A DNA stretch of 64,000 bases from Clostridium sp. MB40-C1 (GCF_030913655.1 NZ_CP133189.1:1488001-1552000), one strand, 5' to 3'; counted from the first letter of the stretch, positions 39,286 to 51,166 are shown. Notes: generated from the sequence alone by a model not told the origin. Numbers and translations are program-made.

Positions 39286-42200
39286 TCAAAATAAAGATAA
39301 TTGATTTGTCTCAGGTAATCCACCAAGGCATCCATGTTGATCTAAAGCTTCTATTACAGTTTTAGATACTTTAGCTCTTACTCTTAAGTCTTCTTTAGAT
39401 ATAAATTCCCCTTCTTCTCTAACATTTGCAATATTTTTGGCAGCATTTGCAGCAACTCCAGCAAGAGAACTTAATGGGGGTCTTATAGAATCCCCTTCTA
39501 TTAAAAATTTTGTTGGATGGGATTTATATAAATCGATATTTAAGAATTTTATACCCCTTTTATACATCTCATAGCATAATTCTAATATAGTTAGCAATCC
39601 TTTATCCTTTTGTGTCGCATTATTACCTTGAGAATTTATTTCATCCATCTTTCTTTTAACAGCACCTTCTCCTTGAACAATTAATTGAGCATCAAAATCA
39701 TCTATACCTCTTACAGTAAAATATGTTGCATAATAAGCTTGAGGATAATAAACTTTGTAGTAAGCTATTCTAACTGCCATCATTACATAAGCAACTGCAT
39801 GCCCTTTAGGAAACATATATTTTATTCTCTTGCAAGACTCTATATACCAATCAGGTACTTTATGATTTTTCATAAGAGATTCATGCTCTTCACTAAGTCC
39901 TTTCCCTTTTCTTACTTTCTCCATTATGGTAAAAGCATCTTTAGGAGGAAGACTCTTATGAATCAAATAAACCATTATATCATCTCTAGTAGATATACAG
40001 TCTTTTAAGGTAGTATATCCTTCTCCTATAAAATATTGAGCATTATTAAGCCACACATCAGTACCATGAGACAGTCCAGATATTCTAACCAAATCTGAAA
40101 ATGTCTTTGGCTGAGTATCTACAAGCATTTGTCTTACAAACTTAGTTCCAAACTCAGGAAGTCCATAACTTCCTACAGGACATTCTAATTCTTCTTCTGT
40201 AACTCCTAAAGCTTCAGGAGAAGTAAATAAACTTAATACTTTTTCATCGCTCAAAGGTACTTTTTGTGGATCAACACCTGTAGTATCTTTAAGCATTCTA
40301 AGCACAGTCGGATCATCATGACCTAGAATATCTAATTTAAGAAGTCTACCACTAATAGAATGATAATCAAAATGAGTAGTTATTATATCAGAGTTAGGAT
40401 CATCTGCTGGATGTTGAATAGGACAAAAATTAAATATTTCATTATCACTTGGAACAACCATAATTCCACCTGGATGTTGTCCTGATGTTCTTTTAACTCC
40501 TGTACACCCTTGAGTTAGCCTTTCTACTTCTGCCATAGGAACTATCCGTTCTTTTTCGTCTAAATACTTTTTAACAAATCCATAAGCTGTCTTATCAGCT
40601 ATTGTTCCTATAGTCCCAGCTTTAAATGTGTGACCTTTTCCAAAAAGAACTTCAGTATATTTATGTATATCACCCTGATTATCTCCTGAAAAGTTAAGAT
40701 CTATATCAGGTTCTTTATCTCCATTAAATCCCAGGAAAGTTTCAAAAGGTATATCATGACCATCTCTTATATATTCCTCTCCACATTTTGGACAATTTTT
40801 AGGAGGTAAATCCACGCCTGAAGCTACTGATCCGTCTGTGAAAAATTCACTGTTCTTACATTTAGGACATACATAGTGAGGAGGCAATCCATTAACCTCT
40901 GTTATATTACACATAGTTGCAACTAAAGATGACCCAACAGATCCTCTTGATCCTACTAAATATCCATCAGATACTGATTTTGCTACAAGTTTTTGTGCTA
41001 TTAAATATAGCACTGCATATCCATTATTGATTATAGAATTTAATTCTTTATCAATTCTTTCTTTAACTATTTCAGGAAGCGTATCTCCATATATTGAATG
41101 AGCTTTGCTCATAGTCATATTTCTTATATCATCATCAGCACCTTCTATTTTAGGCGGAAATGTTTCATCTGGTATAGGCTTTATATATTCTATTTTTTCT
41201 GCAATTTTTTGAGTATTATATATAACAACTTCTTTAGCTATATCATCTCCTAAATAATCAAATTCTTTTAACATCTCATTAGTAGTTCTAAAATATAAAG
41301 GCGCTTGATTGCTAGCATCAGAAAACCCCTGTCCTGTCATTAAAATCTCTCTAAAAACAGCATCCTTAGGTTCTAGAAAATGAACATCTCCTGTAGCTAC
41401 AACAGGTAATTTATTTCTTCTACCTAAATCATATATCTTCTTATTTATTTCTTTTAATTGCTCTTCATCTTTTACTTTACCATTTCTTATCATGAATTCA
41501 TTATTGCCTATAGGTTGTATCTCAAGGTAATCATAGAATTTAATCATATTATCTAAATCTTCATCACTTTTACCTTCTAAAACAGCTTTATATATTTCCC
41601 CAGCTTCACAAGCAGAACCTATTATCAATCCTTCTTTATACTTCTGTATTAAACTTTTAGGCATCCTTGGTTTTCTAAAAAAATAATCTAAGTTTGATGA
41701 GGATATAAGTTTATATAAATTTTTTAAGCCTACTTGATTTTTTGCAAATATTATCAAATGATATGTATTCAATTTCTTTATATCTTGATTTCCTAAAAAC
41801 TCCTTATTTAACTCTTCTAAGGTATTTATACTTTTCTCTTTTAATAACTCAAAGCACTTCAACAATATCTCTGCAGTAGCACCTGCATCGTCAACTGCTC
41901 TATGATGATTTTCAAGAGAAATTCCTAAATGTTTAGCCACAATATTTAATTTGTATTTTTTCAGTTCAGGAAAAAGAAATTTAGATAAAAGAACCGTGTC
42001 CATAACTGTATAATTAAAACCTATATTTAAATCTTTGCAATTCTTCCTTATAAAAGAAGCATCGAAGTTTGCATTATGAGCTACAAGTACACTATCCCCT
42101 ATAAATTCAATAAACTCCGGTAAAATCTTCTCTATAGTTTCAGCACCTGCTACCATATCGTCTGTTATTCCAGTTAACTCAGTTATCTTATAAGGAATTT

Positions 42201-43629
42201 TAATTTGTGGATTTACAAAAACACTAAAATTGTCTATAATATTGCCTTTCTTTATTTTCACAGCTCCAATTTCTATTATTTTATCATTTACACTGGAAAA
42301 TCCAGTTGTTTCAAGGTCAAAGACCACATAAGTATCTTCTAATTGTTGATTTTTAATATTTTCAGCTATAGGCACTCCATCATTAACCAAATAAGCTTCT
42401 ACACCATATAAAACTTTAATATTATGCTTTTTAGCAGCATCCATAGCTTCAGGAAATGCCTGAACAACTCCATGGTCAGTTATTGCAACAGCAGGATGCC
42501 CCCATTTGGCAGCCCTTGCTACTATTGAACTTGTAGAAGACATTCCATCCATAGCACTCATCTGAGTATGTACATGAAGCTCTACTCTCTTCTCTTCTGA
42601 AGTATCCATCTTATCAATTTTAGAAGTTTTTACAATATCTCTAGCCATTATAACCACTTCTCTAGCAAAAGCATCGTGTACAGCTTCTCCTCTAACTTTA
42701 CAGTATAATCCCTCTTTAAGTTGCTCTACTACTTCCTCTGTTTCGTTAGGTTTTGGAAAACATTTAACAGTAATAGAACTTGTGTAATCTGTAATATAAA
42801 CAGAAAGTATCTTTCTTCCTGACTTTGTTTCTATAATCTTTACTTTAAATACATCTCCACATATATTAACAACACCTGATGTTTCGTTTATAGAAGCAAT
42901 ATCTGTAATTTCTCCACTAACATCCCTTCCCATAATAGCATTTGGATTTTTAGGCGCTCTTTTATATGAGTTTTCTCTATTACCTCCAAAACTGGACTTG
43001 TTATTAGTATTCTTTGTATTTTTCTTATTATCTACACCATGAGAAGGATCTTGAGAAATAGCTGTTTCTTTTAAAGCTTTTTCTATTAATGATTTTTCCT
43101 CTATATCTTTATTATTAAAGTAATTTTTTTCTTCCAATTTATTATTATAATTTAAGCTAACAGTACATTTAACTCCAAACATATTATTAAATATATTTTG
43201 CATATGTTTTTCAATATTTTTGCTTTTAAGAAGCCTGCACATAAATTTATTTCCTGTTTCTATTTGTAAAGAATTATTATTTACTATTTTATTAGAACTA
43301 CTCAATAATTGTCTACAAACAGGTACTTTTAAAGCAATATTTTCAATTATATCTACCCAATATTCTTCTATAATCTCTTGCAATGTTTTATTGTATATAG
43401 TTTTATAGCAAACTATATCTATATTATTAAAATTATATATCTTTTTTAATATAAGATGTTTTATTTCATTCCTAGTATTGTCACTTATCTCATCAGAGGA
43501 TCTTAAAATAACTTTTAGCTTATCACTTTTAGCAAAATATTGAACTTTTAAAATTTGTATATCTTTTTCCAAAATATCTTTTTTTTCATCTATTTCAGTC
43601 TTTAATATACTAACCAAATTAGTACTCAT
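39286..43629 (-). CDS. polC: DNA polymerase III alpha subunit, PolC type
   Basis: The 1447-residue Gram-positive replicative polymerase. Order: N-terminal domains (1-240), OB fold ([20 protein letters not shown] region, about 240-330), PHP domain ([15 protein letters not shown], about 348-362) interrupted by the DEDD proofreading exonuclease ([13 protein letters not shown], about 435), then the polymerase with the catalytic DIDLNFSGD (about 988-996) and a C-terminal zinc motif region (CPKCKN ... CPKCGEEY near 935-970). All are intact. It starts behind GGAGG, downstream of ispG. Confidence 0.98.
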   Translation of the reverse strand: MSTNLVSILKTEIDEKKDILEKDIQILKVQYFAKSDKLKVILRSSDEISDNTRNEIKHLILKKIYNFNNIDIVCYKTIYNKTLQEIIEEYWVDIIENIALKVPVCRQLLSSSNKIVNNNSLQIETGNKFMCRLLKSKNIEKHMQNIFNNMFGVKCTVSLNYNNKLEEKNYFNNKDIEEKSLIEKALKETAISQDPSHGVDNKKNTKNTNNKSSFGGNRENSYKRAPKNPNAIMGRDVSGEITDIASINETSGVVNICGDVFKVKIIETKSGRKILSVYITDYTSSITVKCFPKPNETEEVVEQLKEGLYCKVRGEAVHDAFAREVVIMARDIVKTSKIDKMDTSEEKRVELHVHTQMSAMDGMSSTSSIVARAAKWGHPAVAITDHGVVQAFPEAMDAAKKHNIKVLYGVEAYLVNDGVPIAENIKNQQLEDTYVVFDLETTGFSSVNDKIIEIGAVKIKKGNIIDNFSVFVNPQIKIPYKITELTGITDDMVAGAETIEKILPEFIEFIGDSVLVAHNANFDASFIRKNCKDLNIGFNYTVMDTVLLSKFLFPELKKYKLNIVAKHLGISLENHHRAVDDAGATAEILLKCFELLKEKSINTLEELNKEFLGNQDIKKLNTYHLIIFAKNQVGLKNLYKLISSSNLDYFFRKPRMPKSLIQKYKEGLIIGSACEAGEIYKAVLEGKSDEDLDNMIKFYDYLEIQPIGNNEFMIRNGKVKDEEQLKEINKKIYDLGRRNKLPVVATGDVHFLEPKDAVFREILMTGQGFSDASNQAPLYFRTTNEMLKEFDYLGDDIAKEVVIYNTQKIAEKIEYIKPIPDETFPPKIEGADDDIRNMTMSKAHSIYGDTLPEIVKERIDKELNSIINNGYAVLYLIAQKLVAKSVSDGYLVGSRGSVGSSLVATMCNITEVNGLPPHYVCPKCKNSEFFTDGSVASGVDLPPKNCPKCGEEYIRDGHDIPFETFLGFNGDKEPDIDLNFSGDNQGDIHKYTEVLFGKGHTFKAGTIGTIADKTAYGFVKKYLDEKERIVPMAEVERLTQGCTGVKRTSGQHPGGIMVVPSDNEIFNFCPIQHPADDPNSDIITTHFDYHSISGRLLKLDILGHDDPTVLRMLKDTTGVDPQKVPLSDEKVLSLFTSPEALGVTEEELECPVGSYGLPEFGTKFVRQMLVDTQPKTFSDLVRISGLSHGTDVWLNNAQYFIGEGYTTLKDCISTRDDIMVYLIHKSLPPKDAFTIMEKVRKGKGLSEEHESLMKNHKVPDWYIESCKRIKYMFPKGHAVAYVMMAVRIAYYKVYYPQAYYATYFTVRGIDDFDAQLIVQGEGAVKRKMDEINSQGNNATQKDKGLLTILELCYEMYKRGIKFLNIDLYKSHPTKFLIEGDSIRPPLSSLAGVAANAAKNIANVREEGEFISKEDLRVRAKVSKTVIEALDQHGCLGGLPETNQLSLF

Positions 43630-43688
43630 TAAGCAACCTCCTAGTGCATTACAATAAATACATAAATAATGTAGGCTAAAATTCTAGC

Positions 43689-44738
43689 CTACATCTTGTC
43701 TATTTCTTCCATCAACTCATCAATTATTTTATCTTCTTTTACTTTTTTTATAATCTGGCCTTTTTTAAAAATTAACCCTTCCCCCATTCCACCAGCGATA
43801 CCTATATCAGCTTCTTTAGCTTCCCCTGGTCCATTTACAACACACCCCATTATAGCAACTTTTAGGTTTTTACTGCAATCAGATAATCTTTCCTCTGCTT
43901 CCTCAGCTAATCTTATTAAATTAATTCTAGTTCTTCCGCAAGTAGGACAAGATATAAATTCTATTCCATCTTTTATATAACCTAAAGATTTTAATATTTG
44001 TTTGCCTACCTTAATTTCTTCTAATGGATCTCCCGTAAGAGAAACTCTTATAGTATCTCCTATACCTTCCGCCAATAATGTACCAATACCTATACTTGAT
44101 TTTATAGTTCCGTTCCAAGCAGTCCCAGCTTCAGTAACTCCTATATGAAGAGGATAATCTACTTTAGAAGATATTATTCTGTAGCTTTCTATCATCTGTA
44201 ATACATTTGAAGATTTTAAAGAAATAACTATATCAAGAAAATTAACATTTTCAAGAATCTTTACATGCTTTAAAGCACTTTCTACTAATGCCTCTGGAGA
44301 AACTTTCCCATACTTATCTAATATATTTTTTTCTAAAGAACCTGAATTAACTCCTATTCGAATTGGTATTCCTCTTTCCTTAGCAGCATTAGCTACCATT
44401 TTTACCCTTTCTATACTTCCTATATTACCTGGATTAATCCTCAAAGCAGCGACTCCATTTTTTATTGACTCTAAAGCTAATCTATAATCAAAATGAATGT
44501 CTGCAACCACAGGTATATTTACTAAACTAGTAATTTCCTTTAGAGCTTCTGCTGCCTCCATATCAGGCACTGCACATCTTGTTATATCACATCCTGCTTC
44601 TTCAAATTGCTTAATTTGCTCTACAGTAGCTTTTATATCTCTAGTATCTGTATTATTCATTGATTGAACACTTATTTTTGAATCTCCACCAATATATACA
44701 TTTCCCACTTTAACTTTTCTTGTTTTTCTTCTTTCCAT
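43689..44738 (-). CDS. ispG: 4-hydroxy-3-methylbut-2-en-1-yl diphosphate synthase
   Basis: A 349-residue iron-sulfur enzyme of the MEP isoprenoid pathway (GcpE). It has the N-terminal VGNVYIGGDSKISVQSMNNTD (part: GGDSKISVQSMNNT), RINPGNIGS (about 98-106), and C-terminal cluster ligands in ISCPTCGRTRINL and VMGCVVNGPGEA-like text (IMGCVVNGPGEAKEADIG). The enzyme two steps earlier in the pathway region, dxr, lies two genes upstream. AGGTGAG precedes the start. Confidence 0.96.
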   Translation of the reverse strand: MERRKTRKVKVGNVYIGGDSKISVQSMNNTDTRDIKATVEQIKQFEEAGCDITRCAVPDMEAAEALKEITSLVNIPVVADIHFDYRLALESIKNGVAALRINPGNIGSIERVKMVANAAKERGIPIRIGVNSGSLEKNILDKYGKVSPEALVESALKHVKILENVNFLDIVISLKSSNVLQMIESYRIISSKVDYPLHIGVTEAGTAWNGTIKSSIGIGTLLAEGIGDTIRVSLTGDPLEEIKVGKQILKSLGYIKDGIEFISCPTCGRTRINLIRLAEEAEERLSDCSKNLKVAIMGCVVNGPGEAKEADIGIAGGMGEGLIFKKGQIIKKVKEDKIIDELMEEIDKM

Positions 44739-44759
44739 GGATTTCTCACCTGAACATTT

Positions 44760-45764
44760 CTAAAATTTTATAGGGTACATAACATCTTTAATTGTTACTA
44801 ATACCATCAATAGCAACAGAAGCGCAAATCCTACAGTATTAATAATTCCTATTTTATCTTTATCTACCTGCTTTCTTGTTATAATTTGATACAATGAAAC
44901 AAAAATCCAAAAACCATCTAATGCAGGAAAAGGTAACAAATTGAAAATTCCTAATTGGACACTAATAAAAGCAGAAAAAGCCACTAAATTAAGTAATCCA
45001 GCTTTAGATATTTGCCAAGTTACTCTTAAAATTGTAACAGGTCCACCTATATCATCCTTTGAAGCTTTTCCTTTGAAAATCATCCCTAAAGATAATACCG
45101 TTTGTTTTATTGTGGAAGTAGTTTGTTTAAATCCTTGTTTAAGAGATTGAAGAGCACCTGGACTTTCTACAGTAGTTGCATAAATTCCTACTAAATTTTT
45201 TTCTGCAGTTATTAAAAATGTTTTTTCCTCTTCGCCTCTTAATATCCTCATATTTAGTTGAGAACCTTTTGCTATGGCAACCTCTGTTTTAAAATCTTCC
45301 CATGTAGAAATATTATGTTTATTTACTTCTAAAATTTTATCTCCAGGTTTTATACCAGCTTCCATAGCAGGACTATTAGGAATTATTTTGCTAACTATTG
45401 GAACTGAGTATCCTGTAAAACCAGTGACTATGGCAAATAATATTATAGCTAGAATAAAGTTCATTATTGGCCCAGCAGCTACTATACTCAGTCTTTGTGA
45501 AGGAGATTTATTAGAAAAAGCTCTTTCATCAGTTGAATCCCCTTCTTCTCCAAGCATTCTAACGTACCCTCCAATGGGCACTGCTCTAAAAGCATATAAA
45601 GTCTCTTTACCTTGTATACCAAATAGTTTCGGACCCATACCTATAGAAAACTCTTCAACTTTTACTCCATTTAATTTTGCAAAAGTAAAGTGACCCAATT
45701 CATGAATTATTACTAAAATACTAAAGGCTATTACAACAATCAGTATATTAAATATTATATGCAA
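44760..45764 (-). CDS. rseP: Site-2 membrane zinc protease RseP/RasP
   Basis: A 334-residue integral membrane protease. The start is TTG at 45764 behind AAAGGAGGG. Helix 1 carries HELGH (residues about 22-26). It has the GMGPKLFG segment, one PDZ domain (about 110-190), and the second active-site part NLLPFPALDGFW (about 272-283). In Bacillus RasP trims anti-sigma factors and signal peptides. It lies between dxr and ispG. Confidence 0.95.
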   Translation of the reverse strand: MHIIFNILIVVIAFSILVIIHELGHFTFAKLNGVKVEEFSIGMGPKLFGIQGKETLYAFRAVPIGGYVRMLGEEGDSTDERAFSNKSPSQRLSIVAAGPIMNFILAIILFAIVTGFTGYSVPIVSKIIPNSPAMEAGIKPGDKILEVNKHNISTWEDFKTEVAIAKGSQLNMRILRGEEEKTFLITAEKNLVGIYATTVESPGALQSLKQGFKQTTSTIKQTVLSLGMIFKGKASKDDIGGPVTILRVTWQISKAGLLNLVAFSAFISVQLGIFNLLPFPALDGFWIFVSLYQIITRKQVDKDKIGIINTVGFALLLLLMVLVTIKDVMYPIKF

Positions 45765-45778
45765 AAGTTTCCCTCCTT

Positions 45779-46936
45779 TTAAAAATTATATTTATCTTGA
45801 ATAAATCTTCTAACCATTTTTTCGTAATTTAATATCATTTCTAAATCTATATTTCCCTTATTCTCAAAATTATTCATTGAATCCTCTATTATCTTAATTA
45901 TATCTAAATACTTTATTTTCTTTTGTAAAAATAATTGTACTGCTTCTTCATTAGCAGCATTAAATATAGTTGGCATAATTCCACCTTCTATACCTGCATC
46001 ATAAGCTAACTTTAATCCTCTGAAATTATTAATATCTGGCTTATGAAAAGTTAACTTTCCTATCTCATAAAAATTAAGTTTACTTATCAAAGAATTTTCA
46101 CGATTAGGGTAATTAAGAGCATACTGTATTGGAAGAACCATATCTGCACTAGATATTTGGGCAATTATACTACCATCTTTATATTCTACCATTGAATGAA
46201 TTACGCTTTCTGGATGAACTACAACCTCAATATTATTATAGTCTACTCCAAATAGCCAACGTGCCTCTATTACTTCCAATCCTTTGTTTACAAGGGTAGA
46301 TGAATCAATAGAAATTTTTTTACCCATATTCCAATTTGGATGTTTAATTGCTTCTTCAGGACTAATATTAACTAGTTCTTCTGTAGTTTTTCCTCTAAAA
46401 GGTCCTCCTGAAGCAGTTAAAATTATCTTATCTATTGAATTTATATTATTTCCTTGAAGAGATTGAAATATAGCACTATGTTCTGAATCAACTGGAAGAA
46501 TCCTCACATTATATTTTTCCGCTTCCTTCATTACAATTTCTCCACCAGTAACTAAAGTCTCCTTATTAGCAAGAGCAATATCTTTACCAGCTCTAATAGC
46601 ATTTAGTGTAGGCACAAGACCTATCATTCCTACTATAGATGTTACTACAATATCTACTTCTGATAATATAGATATTGATGTTAATCCCTTAACTCCTTCA
46701 AATATTTCAATATTTATATTTTCACTTTTACAATAGTCACGTACCTTTTCACATACATATTTGTCGACAACAGCAACACATTTAGGTTTAAATTCTTTTA
46801 TTATACTTATGGTTCCTTCGTAATTTTTATTTGCAGAAAAAGCAACAAGCTTAAATCTTTCTTTTTGATTTCTAATAACTTGTAACGTCTGTGTCCCTAC
46901 AGAACCAGTAGCACCAAGTATGCTAATATTTTTCAT
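45779..46936 (-). CDS. dxr: 1-deoxy-D-xylulose-5-phosphate reductoisomerase
   Basis: A 385-residue NADPH enzyme, the second step of the MEP pathway. It has the nucleotide motif ILGATGSVGTQTLQV (5-19), NKETLVTGG (about 121-129), PVDSEHSAIFQ (about 147-157), and HPNWNMGKKISIDSSTLVNK (about 198-217). It overlaps the upstream permease gene by 14 bases. Confidence 0.97.
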   Translation of the reverse strand: MKNISILGATGSVGTQTLQVIRNQKERFKLVAFSANKNYEGTISIIKEFKPKCVAVVDKYVCEKVRDYCKSENINIEIFEGVKGLTSISILSEVDIVVTSIVGMIGLVPTLNAIRAGKDIALANKETLVTGGEIVMKEAEKYNVRILPVDSEHSAIFQSLQGNNINSIDKIILTASGGPFRGKTTEELVNISPEEAIKHPNWNMGKKISIDSSTLVNKGLEVIEARWLFGVDYNNIEVVVHPESVIHSMVEYKDGSIIAQISSADMVLPIQYALNYPNRENSLISKLNFYEIGKLTFHKPDINNFRGLKLAYDAGIEGGIMPTIFNAANEEAVQLFLQKKIKYLDIIKIIEDSMNNFENKGNIDLEMILNYEKMVRRFIQDKYNF

Positions 46937-47954
46937 TTAATCCACTCCTATTCCTCCAACTCTTCCTATTACTAGAAAATACAATCTCTTTAGTAGTAAT
47001 AACGTAAATTGGTGCCATAAATAATCCTATAAACCCAAAGGTTTTGATCCCAATATACATGGTTAAAATTATAATCAAAGGATGAACATCTAATTTTTTA
47101 CTTACTAGCTTAGTTTCTAATACTTGTCTTGTAACTTGAAGTAAAATATAAAGAATAGTTAATCCTATAGCTGCTATAGTATTTTTTATAATAAAATTAT
47201 ATAATATCAAAGGAATAAATATGAGTACAGTCCCAATATAAGGTATTATATCTAATATACCACATAATATAGATAGAAAAATAGCATTGGGTATATTTAA
47301 TATTATAAAACCAACTAAAGTCTGTAATGTAGTTAATAAAACTAAAATCAGCTCTATTTTTAGTATTTTATTTATCTCACTTAGCTTTTTTCTAATAATA
47401 TAGAAATTATTACCTGGGAATAATTTCGAAACATCATTAATTAATGTAGATTTATCTACTAAAATAAAATATACAGCTATATTACTAATAAAATAAGCAA
47501 ATAATCCCTCTGTAGTATATATAGCACCTTTTCTTATATAACTGTTGTCTGGAATTATTGAGTAAATTCCTTTTATCTCTGTATTAATTTTAAAGAAATC
47601 ATAGCCAAAAAAATCATTTAAATTATGAATAATTTCATTTAAATTATTTGCTATTTGAGAATAGTTTTCCAATATCAACGCATAAATTTTATTGTAAACA
47701 ATCTTGCCTGTATAAAATGTAATAAAAAAAATCATCAAGTTTACCAATAGTATGCTTAATACTGCATTTACATTCTTATTAAAAATTTCTATTCTGCAAA
47801 ACAAATCATATATAGGTTTACATATAAATGTAATAAATATAATTATAAAAAAAGGCTTAAAATAATTTTTTATTATAAAAGTTAAAATTATAAAAATAAT
47901 CAGTATTACAATACATGAAATAGCCTTATTATATGTACTTTTAGAATATTGCAC
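46923..47954 (-). CDS. AI-2E/PerM family transporter-like membrane protein
   Basis: A 343-residue protein with about eight hydrophobic segments, starting at GTG 47954. The family-like C-terminal part reads GILDIIPYIGTVLIFIPLIL and GFIGLFMAPIYVITTKEI. This AI-2E exporter/PerM family includes YtvI and UPF0118 proteins. The substrate is unknown. It is wedged between cdsA and dxr, overlapping dxr, which is not the Bacillus order. Its own role in envelope lipid metabolism is only a guess from location. Confidence 0.78.
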   Translation of the reverse strand: MQYSKSTYNKAISCIVILIIFIILTFIIKNYFKPFFIIIFITFICKPIYDLFCRIEIFNKNVNAVLSILLVNLMIFFITFYTGKIVYNKIYALILENYSQIANNLNEIIHNLNDFFGYDFFKINTEIKGIYSIIPDNSYIRKGAIYTTEGLFAYFISNIAVYFILVDKSTLINDVSKLFPGNNFYIIRKKLSEINKILKIELILVLLTTLQTLVGFIILNIPNAIFLSILCGILDIIPYIGTVLIFIPLILYNFIIKNTIAAIGLTILYILLQVTRQVLETKLVSKKLDVHPLIIILTMYIGIKTFGFIGLFMAPIYVITTKEIVFSSNRKSWRNRSGLNEKY

Positions 47955-47958
47955 TCTT

Positions 47959-48762
47959 TTACATCCCCAAAATTATTATTATGTAATAATATACTACAGC
48001 AGATGCAAAAAGTATGCTATCAAATCTATCTAATATTCCCCCATGTCCCGGAATAATATTACCAAAATCTTTAACTCCTGTATATCTTTTTATAGAAGAA
48101 GCTACTAAATCACCAAATTGTCCAAAAATACCACACATAATACCTATTAAATAAAAATTATATAAAGGTATACTAACGCCCCTGCTTATAATAAATGTAC
48201 CATATAAGCCACAACTAATAGTACTTCCTAACAAACCGCCTATTGACCCTTCTATAGTTTTTTTAGGACTTACTCTTGGGCATAACTTATTTTTTCCAAA
48301 ATATTTCCCTACATAATAAGCGGAAGTATCACATAACCATGAAGAAATAAATATCAGCCAAACCAAATAGTTTCCAAAATGTTTTTTATTAACTTGAACA
48401 ATGAAACTAAGCAGAACTGCAACATAAAGGAACCCCAATATAGTAATAGCTACATCAATAAAACTATATTTTTCACTAATTATTGGTATACACAACATTA
48501 TAATCATAGCTATCATAAGTATTGAAAAAATGCTTTTATAGTTTGTAGGATCCTTCCCTATAAAAAACACATAATACACAATACAAAGCAGATAACAAAC
48601 ACCACTAATAGGCTTAAGATCCTTACTTTGTACAATTTTAAAAAATTCATACATACCCATAAGCGAAAGAAACATAACAACATATTTTAAATATATACCA
48701 CCAGCAAATAGTACTATTATTAAGGGAGACAAAAGTACTGCTCCTAAGTATCTTTTATTCAT
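47959..48762 (-). CDS. cdsA: Phosphatidate cytidylyltransferase
   Basis: A 267-residue membrane enzyme making CDP-diacylglycerol, the substrate of PgsA at 21300. The start is ATG 48760-48762 (MNKRYLGAVLLSPLII) after GAGGTG, so the longer frame overlapping uppS is rejected. The family signature near the C-terminus (SSIKRYTGVKDFGNIIPGHG, then GILDRFDS) is complete. Several transmembrane helices are seen. It sits between uppS and the AI-2E-like gene. Confidence 0.95.
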   Translation of the reverse strand: MNKRYLGAVLLSPLIIVLFAGGIYLKYVVMFLSLMGMYEFFKIVQSKDLKPISGVCYLLCIVYYVFFIGKDPTNYKSIFSILMIAMIIMLCIPIISEKYSFIDVAITILGFLYVAVLLSFIVQVNKKHFGNYLVWLIFISSWLCDTSAYYVGKYFGKNKLCPRVSPKKTIEGSIGGLLGSTISCGLYGTFIISRGVSIPLYNFYLIGIMCGIFGQFGDLVASSIKRYTGVKDFGNIIPGHGGILDRFDSILFASAVVYYYIIIILGM

Positions 48763-48772
48763 AATTTCACCT

Positions 48773-49531
48773 CTACTTAATTCCACCATAACGTCTATCT
48801 CTATTTTGATAATCATAAATGGCTTTTTGTAAATCTTGTTTTTTAAAATCAGGCCACTTTACATTAGTATACCAAAATTCAGAGTATGCACATTGCCATA
48901 ATAAAAAGTTACTTAATCTTTGTTCCCCAGCTGTTCTTATAATTATATCTGGATCTGGCATGTTGGCCGTATATAAATGCTGATTTATAATACTTTCTTC
49001 GATATCCTCAACATCCAATTTTCCTTCTTTAATTTTTTGTGCAATTTCTTTTATGGAATATATTATTTCGTTCCTTCCACCATAATTTAAAGCTAAATTC
49101 AAAACAAGGCCACTATTATTTTTTGTTAATTCGAAAGCATTATTTAACTCTAATTGGCATATCTTTGGGAGCTTAGATGTATCTCCAATATTATTAACTA
49201 CTACGTTCTCCTTATTTAGTTCACTTACTTCTTTCTTTAAGTATTCTACTAAAAGACTCATTAATGTATTAACTTCTTCTGCAGGTCTTTTCCAGTTTTC
49301 TGTTGAAAATGCATAAAGTGTTAAATACTTTACTCCGATTCCGCTACATTCCTTAACTATATCTCTTATAGTTTCTACTCCAGCCTTATGTCCAAAAGTT
49401 CTTGGTAATTTTTTTTCTTTAGCCCATCTACCATTACCATCCATTATTATAGCAATATGTTTTGGTATATTATTAAAATCCAACTCTACAGTTTCTTTCA
49501 CATTTTTTCTAAAGCTAAAAAAGCTTCCCAT
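48773..49531 (-). CDS. uppS: Undecaprenyl diphosphate synthase
   Basis: A 252-residue cis-prenyltransferase making the lipid carrier for cell-wall precursors. Motifs: [14 protein letters not shown] (about 26-39) with the catalytic Asp, [12 protein letters not shown] (about 72-83), and [19 protein letters not shown] (about 196-214). GGAGTAATTATC precedes ATG 49531. cdsA starts 10 bases downstream. Confidence 0.97.
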   Translation of the reverse strand: MGSFFSFRKNVKETVELDFNNIPKHIAIIMDGNGRWAKEKKLPRTFGHKAGVETIRDIVKECSGIGVKYLTLYAFSTENWKRPAEEVNTLMSLLVEYLKKEVSELNKENVVVNNIGDTSKLPKICQLELNNAFELTKNNSGLVLNLALNYGGRNEIIYSIKEIAQKIKEGKLDVEDIEESIINQHLYTANMPDPDIIIRTAGEQRLSNFLLWQCAYSEFWYTNVKWPDFKKQDLQKAIYDYQNRDRRYGGIK

Positions 49532-49580
49532 GATAATTACTCCATTCTAACTCATTTTATTCTTAAAACATATCCTATTC

Positions 49581-49626
49581 TTAAAGCTTTAAATACCTGC
49601 GATTACGCAGGTATTTAAAGCTTTAA
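49581..49626 (-). terminator. Long perfect hairpin between frr and uppS
   Basis: A 21-bp perfect stem (49581-49601 with 49606-49626) capped by an ATTA loop, directly beyond the frr stop. The stem has a GC core (ACCTGCG) and AT-rich base. It probably terminates or processes the pyrH-frr transcript before uppS. Confidence 0.8.
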
Positions 49627-49633
49627 TATATAA

Positions 49634-50194
49634 TTATATTTCCATAACTTCTTTTTCTTTATGTTCAACAACTTGATCTACATTTTTTATATATTTGTCA
49701 GTAATTTTTTGTATTTTTTCTTCTGTATCAATTGCCATATCTTCTGCTATTTCATTGTCTTTCTTTAGATTTTTAACTTTATCGTTAGCATCTCTTCTTA
49801 CAGATCTAATAGCTACTTTAGCTTCTTCTCCAGTTTTTTTAACTTTTTTTACTATTTCTTTTCTTGTTTCTTCAGTAAGTTCTGGAATAAGGAGTCTAAT
49901 CGCCGAACCATCATTTGAAGGATTTAATCCTAAATCTGATTGTAAAATAGCCTTTTCTATATTTTTAATAGAATTCTTATCCCAAGGCTGTATAAGTAAA
50001 ACTCTTGGTTCTGGTGATGAAACATTTGCTAATTGGTTGATAGGGGTTTCAGTCCCATAGTAATCAACACTTACCCTGTCAAGCATAGATGGATTAGCCT
50101 TACCTGCTTTCATAGATGCAAGTTCTTTTTTTAATGCTGCAACAGTTTTCTCCATTTTTCCTTCTGAACTTTTTAAAATTTCTTTTACCATCAT
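49634..50194 (-). CDS. frr: Ribosome recycling factor
   Basis: A 186-residue RRF that splits post-termination ribosomes with EF-G. Text: KMEKTVAALKKELASMKAGKANP, VDYYGTETPINQLA and RLLIPELTEETRKEIVKKVK. GGAGG lies ten bases before ATG 50194; the next codon is also ATG. It follows pyrH by 18 bases. Confidence 0.97.
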   Translation of the reverse strand: MMVKEILKSSEGKMEKTVAALKKELASMKAGKANPSMLDRVSVDYYGTETPINQLANVSSPEPRVLLIQPWDKNSIKNIEKAILQSDLGLNPSNDGSAIRLLIPELTEETRKEIVKKVKKTGEEAKVAIRSVRRDANDKVKNLKKDNEIAEDMAIDTEEKIQKITDKYIKNVDQVVEHKEKEVMEI

Positions 50195-50212
50195 AATAAT
50201 GCTACCTCCATT

Positions 50213-50923
50213 TTATCTTGATACTATTGTACCTATTTCTTCACCCATAACTACTTTTTTAATATTGTTAGGGGTATCAAGTCCAAATACAATAATTGGA
50301 ATATTATTGTCCATACATAGTGATGTTGCTGTAGAATCCATAACCTGTAGACCCTTTTCTAAGACTTCTATGTATGTAAGGTTATGGAATTTTTTTGCAT
50401 CTTCGTATTTATTAGGATCTTTATCATATACTCCATCTACTTTTTTCGCAAGCAATATAGCATCTGCTTCAATTTCTGCAGCTCTTAATGCAGCTGTAGT
50501 GTCAGTTGAAAAATATGGATTACCTGTTCCTGCTGCGAAGATGACAACTCTTTTCTTTTCAAGATGTCTCATTGCACGTCTTCTTATAAATGGTTCAGCA
50601 ACTTCTCTCATTTCAATAGCTGTTTGCACTCTAGTATTTACTCCCACTTGCTCTAAAGAGTCTTGAAGAGCTAGTGCATTTATACATGTAGCCATCATGC
50701 CCATATAATCGGCTGTAGTTCTATCCATATCAGAACCATTTCTTCCTCGCCATATATTGCCACCACCAACAACAGCTCCTACTTCGATACCCATATCTAC
50801 TATTTCTTTAATTTCTTCAGCAATTCTTTTTGTTACATCAAAATCTATACCAAACCCTTTTTCTCCACTTAATGCTTCTCCTGATAATTTTAACATTATC
50901 CTTTTATATTTAGATGAATTCAT
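50213..50923 (-). CDS. pyrH: UMP kinase
   Basis: A 236-residue hexameric bacterial UMP kinase. Motifs: [20 protein letters not shown] (about 8-27), [12 protein letters not shown] (about 48-59), and [20 protein letters not shown] (about 131-150). AGGAGG-like GGAGGTATAATAATACT precedes ATG 50923. Order tsf-pyrH-frr is standard. Confidence 0.97.
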   Translation of the reverse strand: MNSSKYKRIMLKLSGEALSGEKGFGIDFDVTKRIAEEIKEIVDMGIEVGAVVGGGNIWRGRNGSDMDRTTADYMGMMATCINALALQDSLEQVGVNTRVQTAIEMREVAEPFIRRRAMRHLEKKRVVIFAAGTGNPYFSTDTTAALRAAEIEADAILLAKKVDGVYDKDPNKYEDAKKFHNLTYIEVLEKGLQVMDSTATSLCMDNNIPIIVFGLDTPNNIKKVVMGEEIGTIVSR

Positions 50924-51126
50924 AGTATTATTATACCTCCAAAATAACCAAAATTACACTTGTTTTTATTATTTTATTCCATATCTAACGCCACTAATAC
51001 TCCAATCCTCTGTATAGATTAAAAATAAGTGACGATACAACCTCTGTATAATGTCTTTTAATCTTCAGATAAAGTTTTAAGCTCCATCTGAAGTCAAGAA
51101 TCCTATTTATGTATAGCCCTTTAAAA

Positions 51127-51151
51127 AAAGAGAACACAGAGTGTTCTCTTT
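51127..51151 (-). terminator. Intrinsic terminator of rpsB-tsf
   Basis: A perfect 11-bp stem (AAAGAGAACAC / GTGTTCTCTTT) with an AGA loop and flanking T tract, just beyond the tsf stop codon. pyrH therefore has its own promoter in 50924-51120. Confidence 0.92.
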
Positions 51152-51166
51152 ATTAACTTTTATTCA

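Noticed and set aside
50199-50666. 155-codon plus frame opposite pyrH
   Set aside because: Antisense shadow of pyrH.
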